A stretch of DNA of 64,000 nucleotides. It comes from Quillaja saponaria. Taxonomy: Eukaryota > Streptophyta > Magnoliopsida > Fabales > Quillajaceae. Below the pieces are notes generated by a model, which did no database searches, was not told where the DNA came from, and saw only the letters and a program-made list of their open reading frames with translations. The position numbers and the translations under genes are program-made. Shown in pieces: positions 45,133-59,030 of this stretch (position 1 is the first letter of the stretch; each line of letters starts with the position of its first letter). The stretch is from positions 4,784,134 to 4,848,133 of the forward strand of contig CM055618.1 in NCBI GenBank assembly GCA_029379385.1. The letters run 5' to 3'.

Positions 45133-48100
45133 CTTCCTCCCTTAAAAGAAATTCGTTCCAAATTTTAACAAAAGGGAAACAGATCAATTGTTTACTTAAA
45201 TCAATCATACCAATACGAATATTGTTCTTTCATTGTCACTTTGGTTTCCCTATGTGATTTATTATTATTTATCAAATGATTAAGCGAAGTTTACGAACTT
45301 ATCTACTTATACTCGCCACTTAATATTGCCCATCTATTAGTTTCTTTTACTCGCCACTGAACACCTCAGTTCTTCATGACCTTATTTAAAATTCAGATTT
45401 ATGAGCCAAATCAGATAATTACATGAGTAAAATAAATTAGCTTCTGTTTATCTTTAGTTTTTAAAATATTTTTCTTGATTAACAATAATTAATTTTTTTT
45501 TCATATTTCCTCTAAAGAATATGCATGTTCTTTATTATATATCCTTTAACATATGCACATTCAAAAGGTTAACTTAGTTGGAAAAAAACTTGAGATATCC
45601 AGGACTTAACTACGATATGCGACACTAATTTATTCTTAGCATTATTGTACTCTCTTTATTGAAAATTGATTATTTGTTAGTATAGACTTAACTACGATAT
45701 ATTTGAACATTCGTACCTAAACGAGTAACTTACAAAAAGCTGACCATGGATTCTATTAACAACTGCTCATTTTTATTTAAGTAACCCCATTGACTCTATA
45801 TATAATCTATACTAGGTCATATAATAATTAGTTGTTCACAATGTAGCTGATACATGCCATTCCTTTTTAAAATTGATCTTAGCAACATAGTTTACCTAAC
45901 GATAAACCTAAAGAAATGAAATGCTGAACTACATTGTACCCATCTCTATTGGGTCCATTATGAATTGTTTTATTTTCCTATTGTTTTTTCAATTAAGAAA
46001 AGAAAGAGAATACCAAATATATCGTCGAAATTCTGTTATTTCCTTCAGAAAGATATCACTTCATTTATCACTAAAATTATTTGAAACAAAAATCAAGATC
46101 TAAATCAATTTTAAATTACCTATATGAATACATTCGATATCCAAATAGGTATACCGTTCATTTATTTTATCTATTTTGGTCCTTATTTATTTTATTCGAG
46201 ACTTACATCGTATTATTTTAATTTTATAGTTTCATATCAAATTATAACCAATAGTTGAGTTTGTGATCGATGTCTATTTTGATTGCATATACAAAATCGT
46301 ATGTATATATAAAATCTTATTTACTCTAATTCACAATATTTATTGATTCAATGTCTTTTATACTCATGTTATTTATCATCACTTTTCAACCTTCATATCT
46401 TTACTCATGCTATCTCAAACTAATATTACCATACCTGATTGTAACACTCTGTTAACAATTAACTGATACTACTAGAAGAATTTCCTCTTTGAAAAATAAA
46501 TAGTATTACTGGTGTTACCAAAGTCGGTTAAATTAATATAAACTAAATTAAATGAAAACGTACAAACTCAACGAACCTCGAATCCATTTAAGAAGTTCTT
46601 GGAATCTCAGACTTAACTTTTTATTAGACATCAAAAAGTATTCAGTTTTTTTTTTTTTTTTTTTTTCAAAAATTTTACTATAATACCTAACTAACCCTAA
46701 TAGGTTTTAAATTTCAGATATGTTTTATCAAAGTTTTCACTCAATATATTTAGCACATAAATATTTGTCAGAATATCCTACAAAATACTTAACATGCAAC
46801 TTATTACTTCTTGCTTTTAGAGTCTATAATGGCCACAAACTTTATAAATTCAAAAGACATAACTCAAAATTATCGTACTTTCATCTAGTACTGAAAACAA
46901 TTATTAGAACATCACTCTTTATGATTCGGAATCGGTGGTATTCCAAATGTACATTAAGTCTTGGAAGGATTTTAAACCTCAAATAAATCATTCACAATAG
47001 GGAAAGAACTTCATTTAATCACCAACTATCATCATACCATTAGAACAATTTGACCAAAAAGATAGAACATTTCATGAAAACCAATTCAAACAAATAAACT
47101 TCTTGTCTGCCTAGTCTTACATTCGCATTTGCGCTTCCAAAAAGAAGATGTTCAATGAAAGTTTCATTAAATTCAAACCAACAAGTGAATTCGGTGTGAC
47201 TCGCCACTAAAATACACCTTATACTACTCATATGTCATGTTATATAATTATACTTAGCTAAGTCCTCTGCCTAATCACCACCTAAAAACCACATACCACT
47301 GATCCAACTCCTTTAGAAAGTATATGGATCTTAAATAGAGTCTATACTTGAAATCCTAAATAGCTACATTAAAAAATAAAAATAAAAACCATATAGTAAC
47401 AAATATCAAAGTGTCTTACTGATTAGCATACACATAATTATGATGATTTAGATTTTATTCTTTTAACCAATACGTGTATTGGTTCCAAGATTCTATATTC
47501 AATATTAGGATTAGCTTGCAAACTTGACATTGAAAAAAAGAACTTTTCATATTTCTTAAAAGAAAGTTCAAAAGGAAATGGATGAACTACATGTGTATAT
47601 GTGTTTTCACTATCCATTTCGTGAAAGAGTAGATGTGCTCGAGATAGGTTTCTTTAATAATTAGTCTAGTCTACATAAAGTAGATCTTTTATTTCCTTTT
47701 CTTCTCATTGTTCCTATCTAAATCTTAAATATAATAGTTTCACAAACAACTATCTGTTTAGTTAAACTAAACTAAAGGGTTTACCTCTTACGAAAGTTAC
47801 TATTGCTAAATCTAAAATTCCAATTAAATTACTCATGGTTCTTTACAACTTAGTTTCTCATCAAAGACATCTAAAATTTGATTCATTACTGATCAAAGTC
47901 AATGTTCTATTATCTCACATAACTCATATCACAACCACTCACAACACGAAAACTACGTGTCATTGTCTTTACACTAATACAACCCAATTCAATGCACAAC
48001 TTATCGCGTAAGGCCAAGGATGGTATGTTAAAGAATCATAACTTATAGTTTCAGGATGAATGAAAACGCGTCACAAAGTCCATATACGCCCTTGGTAACA

Positions 48101-48154
48101 TACATAAACAAAGCAACATGTCCTACAGTTGCAGTCACGGACCCTTAAACCCAA

Positions 48155-48166
48155 GCTCTGATACCA
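48155..48166 (-). other. Primer-binding site (tRNA-iMet type)
   Basis: TGGTATCAGAGC on the minus strand, five bases after the LTR end ..GTGTGATA. Complementary to the 3' end of initiator methionine tRNA, the usual primer of plant LTR retrotransposons. Confidence 0.85.
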
Positions 48167-48169
48167 ACT

Positions 48170-50953
48170 TATCACACCCCTCATAGAGGCATGACTGGCA
48201 GGAGGAATGGTAACCAAAACTCCATAACCCTGACTCAAATAAAGAAATGACCATGACTCTTGACCAACCAATGAATAAAACCAAGAATTTATAAACACAA
48301 AAGTTAATATTAAAAGTTTGTTAATTGAAACATGGCAGAGGTTCCTTACAGTATGGAACATGCTTTAAAATACAATCCTATAAACTCTTTTCTTACACAA
48401 CATAACATAAAGACAATAAGAAGCTCCGCTCCTGTTCACATCATCAACAAGACAAATACTAGAATATTACACCATACCAAATTTGACTACCCACAATTCT
48501 AATGTGACTACAAACTTTCATCCTTGACTCCAAGTTTGAGATTCTGAAGAATACCTTGTCATCAAATCCTCAGCAAAACCTTGTATTAGCGGTTAACTTC
48601 CTTTGATGTCCTGTTACTAAAAAAAATATAACCACAAAAGAGGGGTGAGTCTTACGGACTTTATGAGTGGAAAATCGCACTCGAATGGTACTTTATTCAT
48701 ATCTTGATTCACTTGCACGTATACATTGTAATCGTCATAAATTTACAATTTACATGATATGCAGGATCACAAATTTATCAGATTAATGATATCAAACAAA
48801 GCAACCAAAGGGCCAACGAGTAACCCAGCCTCGCACAACAGTATCACCCCCTTACCGGGCATTTACTTGTCCGCACAACAGTTGAATGACCGTACGTAAT
48901 CTATCCCACTGGGGCTGGGCACTCAATTTTAAATAATATTTATCAGAATCAGAATTTCTCTTGATTTTAAGTCAGAATATCCTAAGTGCACCTAGATCTC
49001 ATTTTCGGAGATAAAAATCATTTCTCAGGAAAAAATTTCTATGTGTTGGCCCTTATCAACCACAAACAATTTCAAACAAACATGATTAAATTAACTCACT
49101 AAAATATTATACTAGCACATTTATTTAAATACACATACAATTAAACATAATAATCTCGCTCCTAAAAGCAACAATTAACCACTCACCCGTAACCAATTCT
49201 ATTCGTCACTCACACTTGAGTCCACGTATCTCATCAAGGTTAACATTAGAATCCAAAACTGAAATTCATATTCCCAAATAATACTTTTATTGTTATAATC
49301 TTTTAATTACTAAGCTTACATCTTAACTTGTATAGGTTTCTTTATGAAGTTTTTCATTAAGCTAGTTGCATGTCAATTAATATGAATTGGACTTTATGTG
49401 ATAAGGTTAATAATGAAGAGATATTTTAAATATCTTGACAATGCACATGGAAAAAAGAAACTATTAGCAAAGATAGAAATCATTAGTGAGTTAGGGATGT
49501 TGAAACTGTCCAAACTTGAGGTTTGGACCAGAGCCCACTTTAACGGTCATATCTTTCTCTAGGAAATTTCGAATCTAGTTTATAAAATTTATAAAATACT
49601 AGACACATGTAGACTTATAATGGCATATCTTTTGTAATTTTTAGGCATGTATATCAATACAGTTTATTCTTTGAAGTTGTATCAAATTCTGCAAAATGCA
49701 AGATTTTGACAACTATGACCTTACTTTAGTTAATTGAGCATAACTTTCTCTAGGAAAAACAAAATCCAATTATGTTTGTCAAGTTTATTAATAGAAAAGC
49801 ATATCTACTTTTGCTATTTAGAAATTTTTCTTAAAATTAGTTTTGAACCCTACTCAATTCTTTACATGAACCAAAACAGGGCACACTTAACATTCTAATT
49901 TCATGACACTAACTCTAATGCTTGTAAAATTCTTATACTTAAGAAATAAATTATGAAACTTTCCTGTATAGTATTTCAATATGTTAGGAACATTTAATTT
50001 CAACAATCTTCTCCTAATTCATCTCTTAATATCCTCTAAAGTGAGTTACACTAACACAGGTTCAATCCATACCCGAAAATCTTAACCTTTATTTCAACCA
50101 CCTCCAAAATATTCAGAATAAAGAATTAAAACCTACACAACTCCTTATTTTCTCTTTAGTATGCTAGGAACAACTTTTATTTAGAGGTCCTACACTAATT
50201 TCAACCCTAACTCCCGACGAAGACTCCCAGACTGCCTTAAGCGCACTAACAATCCTAGTATTGACCTAGCTGCAGTCCAGAAGATCTACCGAAAAATATA
50301 CTTTGAATAAGGCTATGAAATTTTGTAGACAACATCTAAAGACCTTAAAATATATTTTATCTGTTGAACTCTTAATTTAATTCAGTCCTGAAGACCCTCA
50401 AAATAATGAATTTTTTTCACCCACGAAATCTGCCCCCTGCATCCCTTTAAAACCTCTTAGCTCTCATTTTCCTACACTCTACTCACAACTAACCCTCCCT
50501 TGCTCATACCTATTATTCACTTTCATCAAATCCTCAATTCACCACATTAATCAACCATTCATTGTTCTTGTTTAGGAACTTTTTATTTATCCCAACAACA
50601 CTAACCGCTAAGAGTTAAATTTAACAAATTTTTACTTAAAAGTTATAACTAGTTTCTTTCAAACATTTTATCAAACAACTTAAGGGCATTCTTAAATTTA
50701 CTTCATGTACATGTGTGTGTATATATACACACCCAAAAATCAACACAATTCTAACATCGGCATATTAAATTCCTACACTTCCTTTTTCCAATAATCATAC
50801 ATAACTACAATGTATGTTTCCAAAATTTTATTACAATTTACAACTCTCTTTAATCAAGTATTTTATACATACTAAGATTCTCAATTTTAATTACTCAATT
50901 TAAACTTCAAGTTAATATTTAAAATTTCATGGAGATAAAAGGTACATGGGACT

Positions 50954-50990
<37 letters not shown>

Positions 50991-52148
50991 GTGAAAGCAA
51001 GGAATTTAACAAAACAAAATTTGCTGCCACTTCACTAATCTCATGCCCAACTTCAAAAACAGTGCACTATATTGGTTGCCACACCACCACACAGGGCAGC
51101 TCAGCTAAACCCTCACCATAACCACCTAAGGACTCCAAGTTTTCCATTGCAAAACTCCTCCCTTGTTGTTTACTGCAAGCAAGGCTCACAGGCAGGAAAG
51201 AGACTGAAAACATGGAAAAGGCGGTTGCAACACCCTAAACCCCTATCCAACCTCACGGCCACAAGAACTGCTTTAAGATACTTGGCTAATTAAGCATGAA
51301 GGACACACACACACTTGGCTACTAAGAGGAACTAGTATAAGGCAGCAAGAATTATTCACGGTTGGATCATTTCACACGACTGAACAGGGGAAGGAAACTT
51401 GCTACCAGCTAAAGGTTGTCAGGGCTAAGAACTCCTCACTATTTTAAGGAGGAAGAGTGAAAAAAATACAAACTGCCACTCCCAAGAAAACAAACAAAGC
51501 TAAGCTTTGTACACTCAGCTAATAAGGAGTTAGGAAGTTTCAAGAAAGGAAAAGAAAACATAAGGTTTAGCCACAAAGAGAGGATAGGTCGGTGAAGAGA
51601 AAGGCTAAGAAATAAAAGATGAAAAAAATAAAAATTAATACTAATAGAAAATGACAAGTCAAAGTCAAGATGGTAAAATAATTTTGTGTGTAAGTCAATA
51701 TTGTTTTACACAAACACACACACACATATAGATATATATATATTTTAAGGATTTATTTATTTTTATTTACTTTATAACAAAATATACACCAATTTTTTAA
51801 AACGTATAATAAATCAGAGTATAACAAATAAATCAGAGTATAACAAGTCTAATTATATATATTTTTTATTTAATTTTCTTGTGATGGAGATTAAATCTTA
51901 ATATGTATTTCTATACATTAATTATTTACTCACTTGGATTTACTTGGTCATAATATTATTTACTTTATGACAACAAGTACAATATATATATATATATTTT
52001 AAAACGTATATTAAGGTTACACTAAGATATCAAATTATAACATATTTAATTATACTATTATTTAATTAATTTGTTTATTCTATAACGTAACTTTACACAT
52101 TGTGTAAAAAACTTGATTTTTCGTTATCGAGATATGAGGGTTATAACA
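48170..52148 (-). repeat. Gypsy-type LTR, copy 6 (5' LTR, 4 kb)
   Basis: On the minus strand it runs from TGTTATAACCCTCATATCTCG (52148) to GAGGGGTGTGATA (48170), about 3.98 kb. This is the most complete long form of the family here, containing all landmarks seen in copies 1 and 3. Its outer edge abuts sequence matching the copia LTR (TTTTTGATTAAT..ACATTTCCTTTTGTATTTTAA), so it inserted into or beside that LTR. Confidence 0.8.
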
Positions 52149-52243
52149 ACTTTTTGATTAATAGAAATACATTTCCTTTTGTATTTTAATTTCCATATGA
52201 ATAGAAATGTCTTTTCATGGAAAGCCTATAAACGTAACATGGT

Positions 52244-55070
52244 TGTTATAACTCGATATTTTAATGGATATTTTAAAATATTGTACGTAAATTATCGTGA
52301 TTATGTAAATATTAAATTTTCATAAGATAAATTAAAATAAGAGAATAATTGTAGGTATATAGGTAAATTAAAGTTCACTACTTTGTTGGTTGACTTGGAA
52401 TTTATAAATTTACATGTGTATAATAATTTTATAAAGTAGAGATTAAGATGAGAAACTATTTGACATATATATATATTTTACTAGGATAAATTTTCACCAT
52501 ACATCTTAAAACTAAATTTAGGCCATGAATTTATATTATTATATTTTTCCTTTATTGTCTTTTCTTCCTCTTCCTTAAACCGACTTAGCTCTTACGTATA
52601 TCTCCCTTATTCTTATGTCGGTTAATTCAGCTCCTATCTCTTTTGTTTGGCTAGTTAAGTTGCTGTCTTGTAGCCAAATTCTTCCTTCGTTGCTCTTGCT
52701 TTATTTGCTTTGTCCATGTCTTCTACTTACTAGCTAAACAAGTTCTTGCAATTCACTTTAATAGGCATTGTCTTGGGTGCCTTGTGTAGTGTTAAAGCTT
52801 GGGTTGGAGAGTTGTCGTTCTTTTGTTGTTTTACTTGTTGAAGCTAAATTAGAGTGAATATCCCCTCTTTCCAAACCAATGAATTTGCTACTAAGATTGA
52901 GATAAGAACCCCCTGTTTTTGCCTTCCCCTGCGTTAACTCCTTGATGGTTATCTTGAGAAACTTGTTGTAACACGTAGCCATAAAACTGCCCCTGCAACA
53001 ACCTTGAGGAGTGAAGTTGCTAGTCAGGAGGTGTGAGTTAGCTGTTACTAGCCACAAAACAGTAAGAATAGGAGATGATTAGACCATGTGGATGCCATGT
53101 TTTAGCCGTGAGATTATGGTAGAGAGGTTTAGTAGTGTAATTTTGAAGGGTATTAGAAATGAGGTCTAGCTGCTTGATTAGCAGAAAAATATTTTATTCT
53201 CTTTTCGAATTCTAAGTAAGTATTTTCTTTTACTTGGTTCGTGATGTTTGGTTGTAGATGATTCAAACTCTTTGTGTATTAATAATTGAAGTTTATGGTA
53301 GTAATAATAGTTAATCAATTAGTATCATGTAGGTGTAGATGATGAAATAATATAAGTTAGGAGAAGGAATTGGAAATTAGAAATTAGAAATTAGAAATAT
53401 ACATGTTGAGATTAAGATGGTATACATTATGTTTAATGAAAGTTAAATGAATTTAATAAGTGAAAAATAAGTAGTGCAAGAGATAATAGAATTGTTTCAT
53501 AGATGTTAGAAAGCATGTATATACCTATGAATGTATATGTGCGAATTAACATGAAATACATATACTAGGTGTTTGAAAAAACATTTAAGAGAACTTAAAA
53601 TTTAAAGTACACATAGAAATTGATTTACACGAGTTAAGATATTATACATTTATAAGGTGTGCTATAAAAGTTGAGTGATATAAGTTTTATAAGTTTTATT
53701 AGTTAAATAGGAAACATAGAAATTGACTAAGTAAATGTTGAATTAAGTATAGGTAAGGTTAAATTAATAAGTTGAATATATATGATTTCTTAAGTTCACA
53801 GTAGAAATGGAAAACTAAATATATGTTAAGATATCCAGTAAAAAGTTTAGGAGTTAGTTAACAAATAACATGTTAAGTAGATATATGTGGAAATTAAAGA
53901 AGTATGACATAATTATTTTAAATAGTATATAAATTTATGATTTTCAACTCTAGATCATGTCGAGGACATTCCAACACCTTCGTAGACTAAACGGACTGAC
54001 GAATCGTCTTTGAGCCTTAAGAGTAAATTACATGCACTTTGGTTGTCAGATAATTGTGTGAAATAAATTATGTGACTTTGAATAATTGATTGATATTTAT
54101 TATTTGATATTGGTTGTGGTTGATAAGGGCTTACAAAGTGAAATTTTTCTGAGAAATGATTTTTATTTCTGAAATTGAAATCTAGGTGCACCTAAGATAT
54201 TCTAATTTGAGATTTTGAGATATTATGTTCTGATAAATGTTTTAAAGGTAGAGTGCTCAGCCCCAGTAGGATGAATTTGTATGGAGATTAACCTGTTGTG
54301 CAAGCGCTTAAATGCTTGGTAGAGAGTGATATTGTTATATGGGACTGAGTTACTCGTTGGTCCTATGTTGCTTTGTGTGCTTGATTGATTTATTAAAGAT
54401 TGTGAACTCCGGATATATGAATTGATTTATATGTATTGTGAAACATGTGAATCGTGAATATATGAAATTAAATTTAGACATGAGATTTACTAATGATATA
54501 TGTGTTATTATGTATTGATTGATGATGATACACTCAGGGTATATTATTTGCTCATTGAGTCCTCATGACTCACACTTTCCTCTGTTGTTGTTTTTTTTTA
54601 AAAACAGGAAAGCAGTGTTCGTCACTTGAGGATTCGTGACTTGCTGATATTGTCACGACGAGGTATATTTCGAAATCACACACATGAAGCTTAAAGGACA
54701 AAACTTGCATTCACTTTAGATGTTATGCATTGTTGTGTGTATTGAGTTAACTGTGGTAATTTTATGTGTTATTAGGAGTATAGCTCTACTGTGTACTATG
54801 ATATTGTGGTTTACTAGTAATTTGTAAACATGATTATTTTATACATATTATGGGGCATGTTCCACTCTACATGAAATCTCTACTAAATTTTCAGTAAATA
54901 TTATATGTTTAGTAACTAGTTCATGGTTTTATTTTAATTTAGTAAAGTTTTCTTAGTTTAACCGTAATTTGCTTATGAGTCATTTGTGTATGGTAATTAA
55001 GGATTCAGGGTTACGAGGGTTTGCTTATCCATTCCTCTGGCCAGTCATACCTTTACTTGAGGGTGTGACA
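52244..55070 (+). repeat. Gypsy-type solo LTR, copy 7, nested in the copia 5' LTR
   Basis: Starts TGTTATAACTCGATATTTT and ends GGCCAGTCATACC..GAGGGTGTGACA: perfect TG..CA ends. The pre-insertion sequence is visible in the copia 3' LTR at ~59.79 kb (GTAACATGGTTAAGCCACTTTTTTGTAT), which here is split into GTAACATGGT and GTTAACTCACTTTTTTGTAT. The flank suggests a GTTAA target repeat with a small deletion at the left junction. At 2.8 kb it is shorter than copy 6; the ~600-bp block with GACTGAATTAAATTAA is not present. Confidence 0.85.
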
Positions 55071-55319
55071 GTTAACTCACTTTTTTGTATTTTTCTTTCT
55101 CTCTTTCTTTCTCTTTTCAAGTTATACTTTCTGTTTATATCTAATGGGGATCTTGGATATAAAAGAGCATATTTTATCTTGGGAGGTTTATTACCTATAA
55201 CCCATTACAAGTAGGATGCAAATATAGTCTTAAGGGAAGAAACATTCTAACTCAACTCAGGCAAATAAAAGTGTTTTATTGTTTTTGTAACTTTTATACT
55301 ACAATCTTAAGACTATATT

Positions 55320-56260
55320 GACCATAAATCCAAAAATGCATGTTGTAATTGATGTTGTCAAATTAGACAAGTTTGATGGTTCTTGCTTCAAATGTTAGAT
55401 GAGCAAGATGTTATTTTTCTTAACAATCTTGAAGATTGCTTATATGTTGAATGAAGAGAAGCCTTCACCAACTATTATCATTTCTTGATTTGTGCGTGTC
55501 ATCCTTGCGTAAGGGCCATTTTAATCTTCTTTGTATCGTTCTAATTTTATCAAATGTCCCTGAAGGGATGATTCTCCAACTACTACAAGGGAAGAAAAGT
55601 TAGATGAATAGACAATCGAGTATGAAGAATGAAGAATTCTAAAATAGAATCAAGATGACTTCATGTGTACTGAATACATACTTACTGCTTTGTCCAATTC
55701 ACTTTTTGACATTTATAACTCTAAATTTAATGGAAAAACAGTTAAGTAATTATAGGAAGATTTGGATCATAAGTATCAAGTTGAAGATGCTAGCAATATG
55801 AAATTTCTGGTTAGTAAGCTTTTTGATTTTAAAGTGACCAATGAAAAATCTGTTTCATCTTAAGTTCACGAGTCACAAATTCTCATGAATTCTATAGTTT
55901 CTGAGGGCCATTCTCTTGATGAATCATTCTAAGTCTTAACCATAATTTCAAAATTACCCTTAACTTGGAAAGATTGTGTAAAGAGTTAAAACAAAAGAAA
56001 GATGTTATGACTATACAAGATCAATCAAATATGTTCAAGTTGAAGACAAATTCTCGAAAATTGAATAAATTTGAATTAGATAACAAGTCTCAAAAGACTT
56101 TAGTCATAGAAGGTACATCTACTTCACAAGACAAGCAAAGAAAATATTATGGTCAATGAAAGAATTTAGATAAAAAGAAGAAAAAGGTTGAGTGGTGGAA
56201 GTGTGGGAAACCTGGACACTTCAAGAAATAATGTAGAGTATATCTGAATTAGAAAAAGGA
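55320..56260 (+). pseudogene. Copia gag remnant
   Basis: Begins with KLDKFDGS and a damaged MFLLTILKIAYML-like block typical of copia gag (near 55360-55450). A central region (near 55680-56150) contains PLTWKDCVK-like residues, and a zinc knuckle lies near 56190-56232 that reads WWKCGKPGHFKK followed by a stop in place of the usual residue before Cys; the first Cys of CCHC is Trp. Several in-frame stops. Confidence 0.75.
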
Positions 56261-56448
56261 CTAAGCCAACATGGTAGTTAAATTCATTGCTATGGTTTTT
56301 GAAATTAACTTGGTTGGATAAGATGTAGAATGGTGTTGGATTTTGGTACTACCAAACATATTACAATTGACAAGAGTCTATTCAAGAATTATGAGCCATT
56401 AAAGGATGAACTTATCGTCTGATAAAAAGTTGATTCTAAAATGGAGTT

Positions 56449-57520
56449 TTGCACGTTCTCGAGATTAGGAAAAATCTGATTTTTGTAAGCCTACTTAATA
56501 GGTACGGTTTTAAAATTATGTTTGAATTAGATTATGTAATTCTGTCTAAGGGTAGGAATTATGTTGGAAAAGGATATGTAACCAATAAGATGTATAAGAT
56601 TAATATTAATAATAAAGTTACAAATTCTGCTTACTTTGCTTATTATTCTTCTTCTTCTACTCCTTCTTCTTTTTATTTATGGCATGCCTATTTTAGTCAT
56701 GTATACTATAATAGTATTAGAAGTATGAATAAATTAGGAATAATTTCTGTTGACTCATCCAAATATGAAAGTTGCATCAAGTCAAAAATAGTTAGGAAGT
56801 CTCTTAAAAAGGTAGACAGAAATACACAACTTTTAGATTTATTACATTCTAACATATGAGTTAGAAAGTATTCTAATTATTGGTGGTAGAATGTATTTCA
56901 TAACATTTATAGATGATTGTTTTAGATATGCTTATATACATTTACTAAGGATAAAGGATGAGGCTTTTGATAAATTTAAAATTTACAAAGCCAAGGTAGA
57001 AAATCAGTTAGAAAGAAAGATTAAAATCTTACGATCTGATAAGGGTTGTAAATATCTTTCTTTCAATGATTTCTGTGAAAAAAAAATAAAATAATCCATC
57101 AAGTCACTGCACCTTATAGTCCTCAACAAAATGGTATTGCAGAAAGGAAAAGTAGGACTTAGTAAATATGATAAATAATTTGTTACTAACTTCAGGGTTA
57201 CCTAGAAATATGGAAGGGAAAACCGATGACTTCTTATTACATACTTAACCTGTATACCCCACAAGAAAATTAATGTTACTCCTTATGAATTATGGAAGAA
57301 GAGAAGACCTTCTATTGGCTATTTAAAAGTTTGGGATGCAAAGAATTAGTAAGGTTAACCTATCCTAAAAGATCTAAATTAGAGAAAAAAGAGATTGAGT
57401 GTAATTTTCTTGGTTATGCTCACAATAGTAAGTCATACAAGTTTTTTACTATTCAAGTAACTGATTTTGTAAATCAAAATATAATTATAGAATCTAGAAA
57501 TATAATTCTTTGACATTCAT
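56449..57520 (+). pseudogene. Copia GAG-pre-integrase and integrase remnant
   Basis: LWHAYFSHVYYNSIRSM with a Cys pair further on is the decayed pre-integrase zinc region (56680-56790). FITFIDDCFRYAYIHLL (near 56900) carries the first catalytic Asp, LRSDKGCKY (near 57035) the second, and YSPQQNGIAERKSRT (near 57115-57160) the Glu. GCKELVRLTYPKRSKLE..CNFLGYAHNSKSYKF follows (57335-57450). The parts lie in different frames, with stops between them. Confidence 0.85.
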
Positions 57521-57759
57521 TATGTAAAATATAGAAAATAATTACACAAATCAAGAGGATCGAGGATCAAGATGGCTATTCAAATTTGAAAATTTAAGGA
57601 TCTAGTTTTCAATAAAATTTAGAATATAAAGGAGAAATTGAGCCTAGAAGAAGTAAACAAGAAAAAAAATAAAAAACCTATGATCCAGATTTCTATCAAT
57701 ACATGGTAGAAGAAAATATTTATAGTTTTATACATAACATAGAGCATGATCCTTGAACA

Positions 57760-59030
57760 TATAAAAAAGCTATGACTTCAAGAGATTCTGCATTATGGCA
57801 AGAAGTATAAATGATGAAATGCAGTCGATTTAAACTTGGTTTTTGACTTATTTACCGCCAGGTTTTAAATCAATAGGCTGCAAATGAATTTTTAAGCGAA
57901 AGCTTAAAATAGATGGCTCTATAAATAAATATAAAGCCAGGTTAGTAGCAAAAGGGTTTAAAAAAAAGGAAGGAATAGATTATTTCGATACATATGCTCT
58001 AGTTGCTAGAATTAGTACAATAAGACTATTGATATCATTTGTTTCTTTTTATAAACTAGTTATACACCAAATGGATGTTAAAATCGCTTTCTTAATTGGT
58101 ATATTAGAGGAGTACATTTACATGGATCAACCCGAAAGGTTTGTCTTGAAATGCCAAGAAAAGAAAGTTTGTAAACTTTTTAAATCGTTATATAGCCTAA
58201 AACAAGCTCTTAAACAAAGGTTTGAAAATTTTGACGAAGCCATATTTTCACATAGTTTTAGAATAAATAAATTAGACAAATGCGTTTATTCAAAGTTTAA
58301 GAATGGCAAGGGTGTTATAATTTGTTTATATATATATGATATGCTAATCTTTGGTATTGATTTAAGTATAGTATTAGAAAGTAAAATTACAAGGTCTAGT
58401 AATAAGATTTATTTATGTCAATCTCATTACATTGAGAAAGTGTTAAAGAAATTTAATCAAGAGAATTACAAACTAGTTTATGCTCTATATGATCATTTCG
58501 TAAAATTAATACATAATGAATAAATGTGTATTCACAATTAAAGTACTCAAGTGTGATAGGGTGTTTAATGTATCTAACACATTGTACTAGACTGGATATA
58601 GCTTATGTGGTAGGTGTTTTGAGCAGGTTTACTCATAAACCAGGAAAAAATTATTGGAATGTCGTTTCTAGGGTATTAAAATACCTTTAAAGCACAATGA
58701 ATCATGCATTAAGTTATGGTAATTTTCTTTTTGTATTAGAAGCTTACACCAATGCAAGTTGGATAACAAACTCTATTGAATCAAGATCTACAAGTGGTTG
58801 GATTTTTATCATGGGTAGAGGAGCTATTTCTTGGGCGTCTGAGAAACAAACTTTGATTTCATATTCCACTGTGGAATCAAAATTTATTGCATTAGCAAGC
58901 GCAATAAAGGAAGTAGAATGGCTTATGCAGTTATTATTAGAAATTCCAATATGGCCTAAACCAATGTTTGCTATATCAATATTTTGTAATAATGAAACAT
59001 TATTATCATGAGCAATTTTCTAGTTTCAAA
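57760..59030 (+). pseudogene. Copia reverse transcriptase and RNase H remnant
   Basis: RT blocks: KARLVAKGFKKKEGIDYFDTY (57935-57995), HQMDVKIAFLIG (near 58070, motif A Asp kept), KSLYSLKQALKQ (near 58180) and LYIYDMLIFG (near 58325), where the usual YVDDML has Tyr in place of the first Asp, so the catalytic pair is broken. RNase H follows: SRSTSGWIFIMGRGAISWASEKQ-type block (58780-58850), then YSTVESKFIALASAIKEVEWL (58860-58925). The first large frame is 58029-58523 and the second 58697-59011. Confidence 0.9.

Larger units (their letters stand above)
45044..52148 (-). mobile_element. Minus-strand gypsy-type element without recognisable pol
   Basis: A 5' LTR (52148 down to 48170), a primer site complementary to tRNA-iMet (TGGTATCAGAGC, 48166-48155), about 3 kb of internal DNA, a polypurine tract at ~45140 and a truncated 3' LTR. 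The internal part has no open frame over ~100 codons and I found no protease, RT or integrase motif. The PBS and PPT with a long LTR and noncoding interior fit a large retrotransposon derivative or a heavily decayed element that depends on an autonomous relative such as those at 30.3-31.8 kb. Confidence 0.75.

Noticed and set aside
48071..48361. 96-codon minus-strand frame across the LTR end and primer site
   Set aside because: It reads through the LTR terminus and PBS, which are noncoding; chance frame.
54969..55214. 81-codon frame across the solo LTR and copia LTR junction
   Set aside because: Crosses an insertion boundary between two noncoding LTRs.
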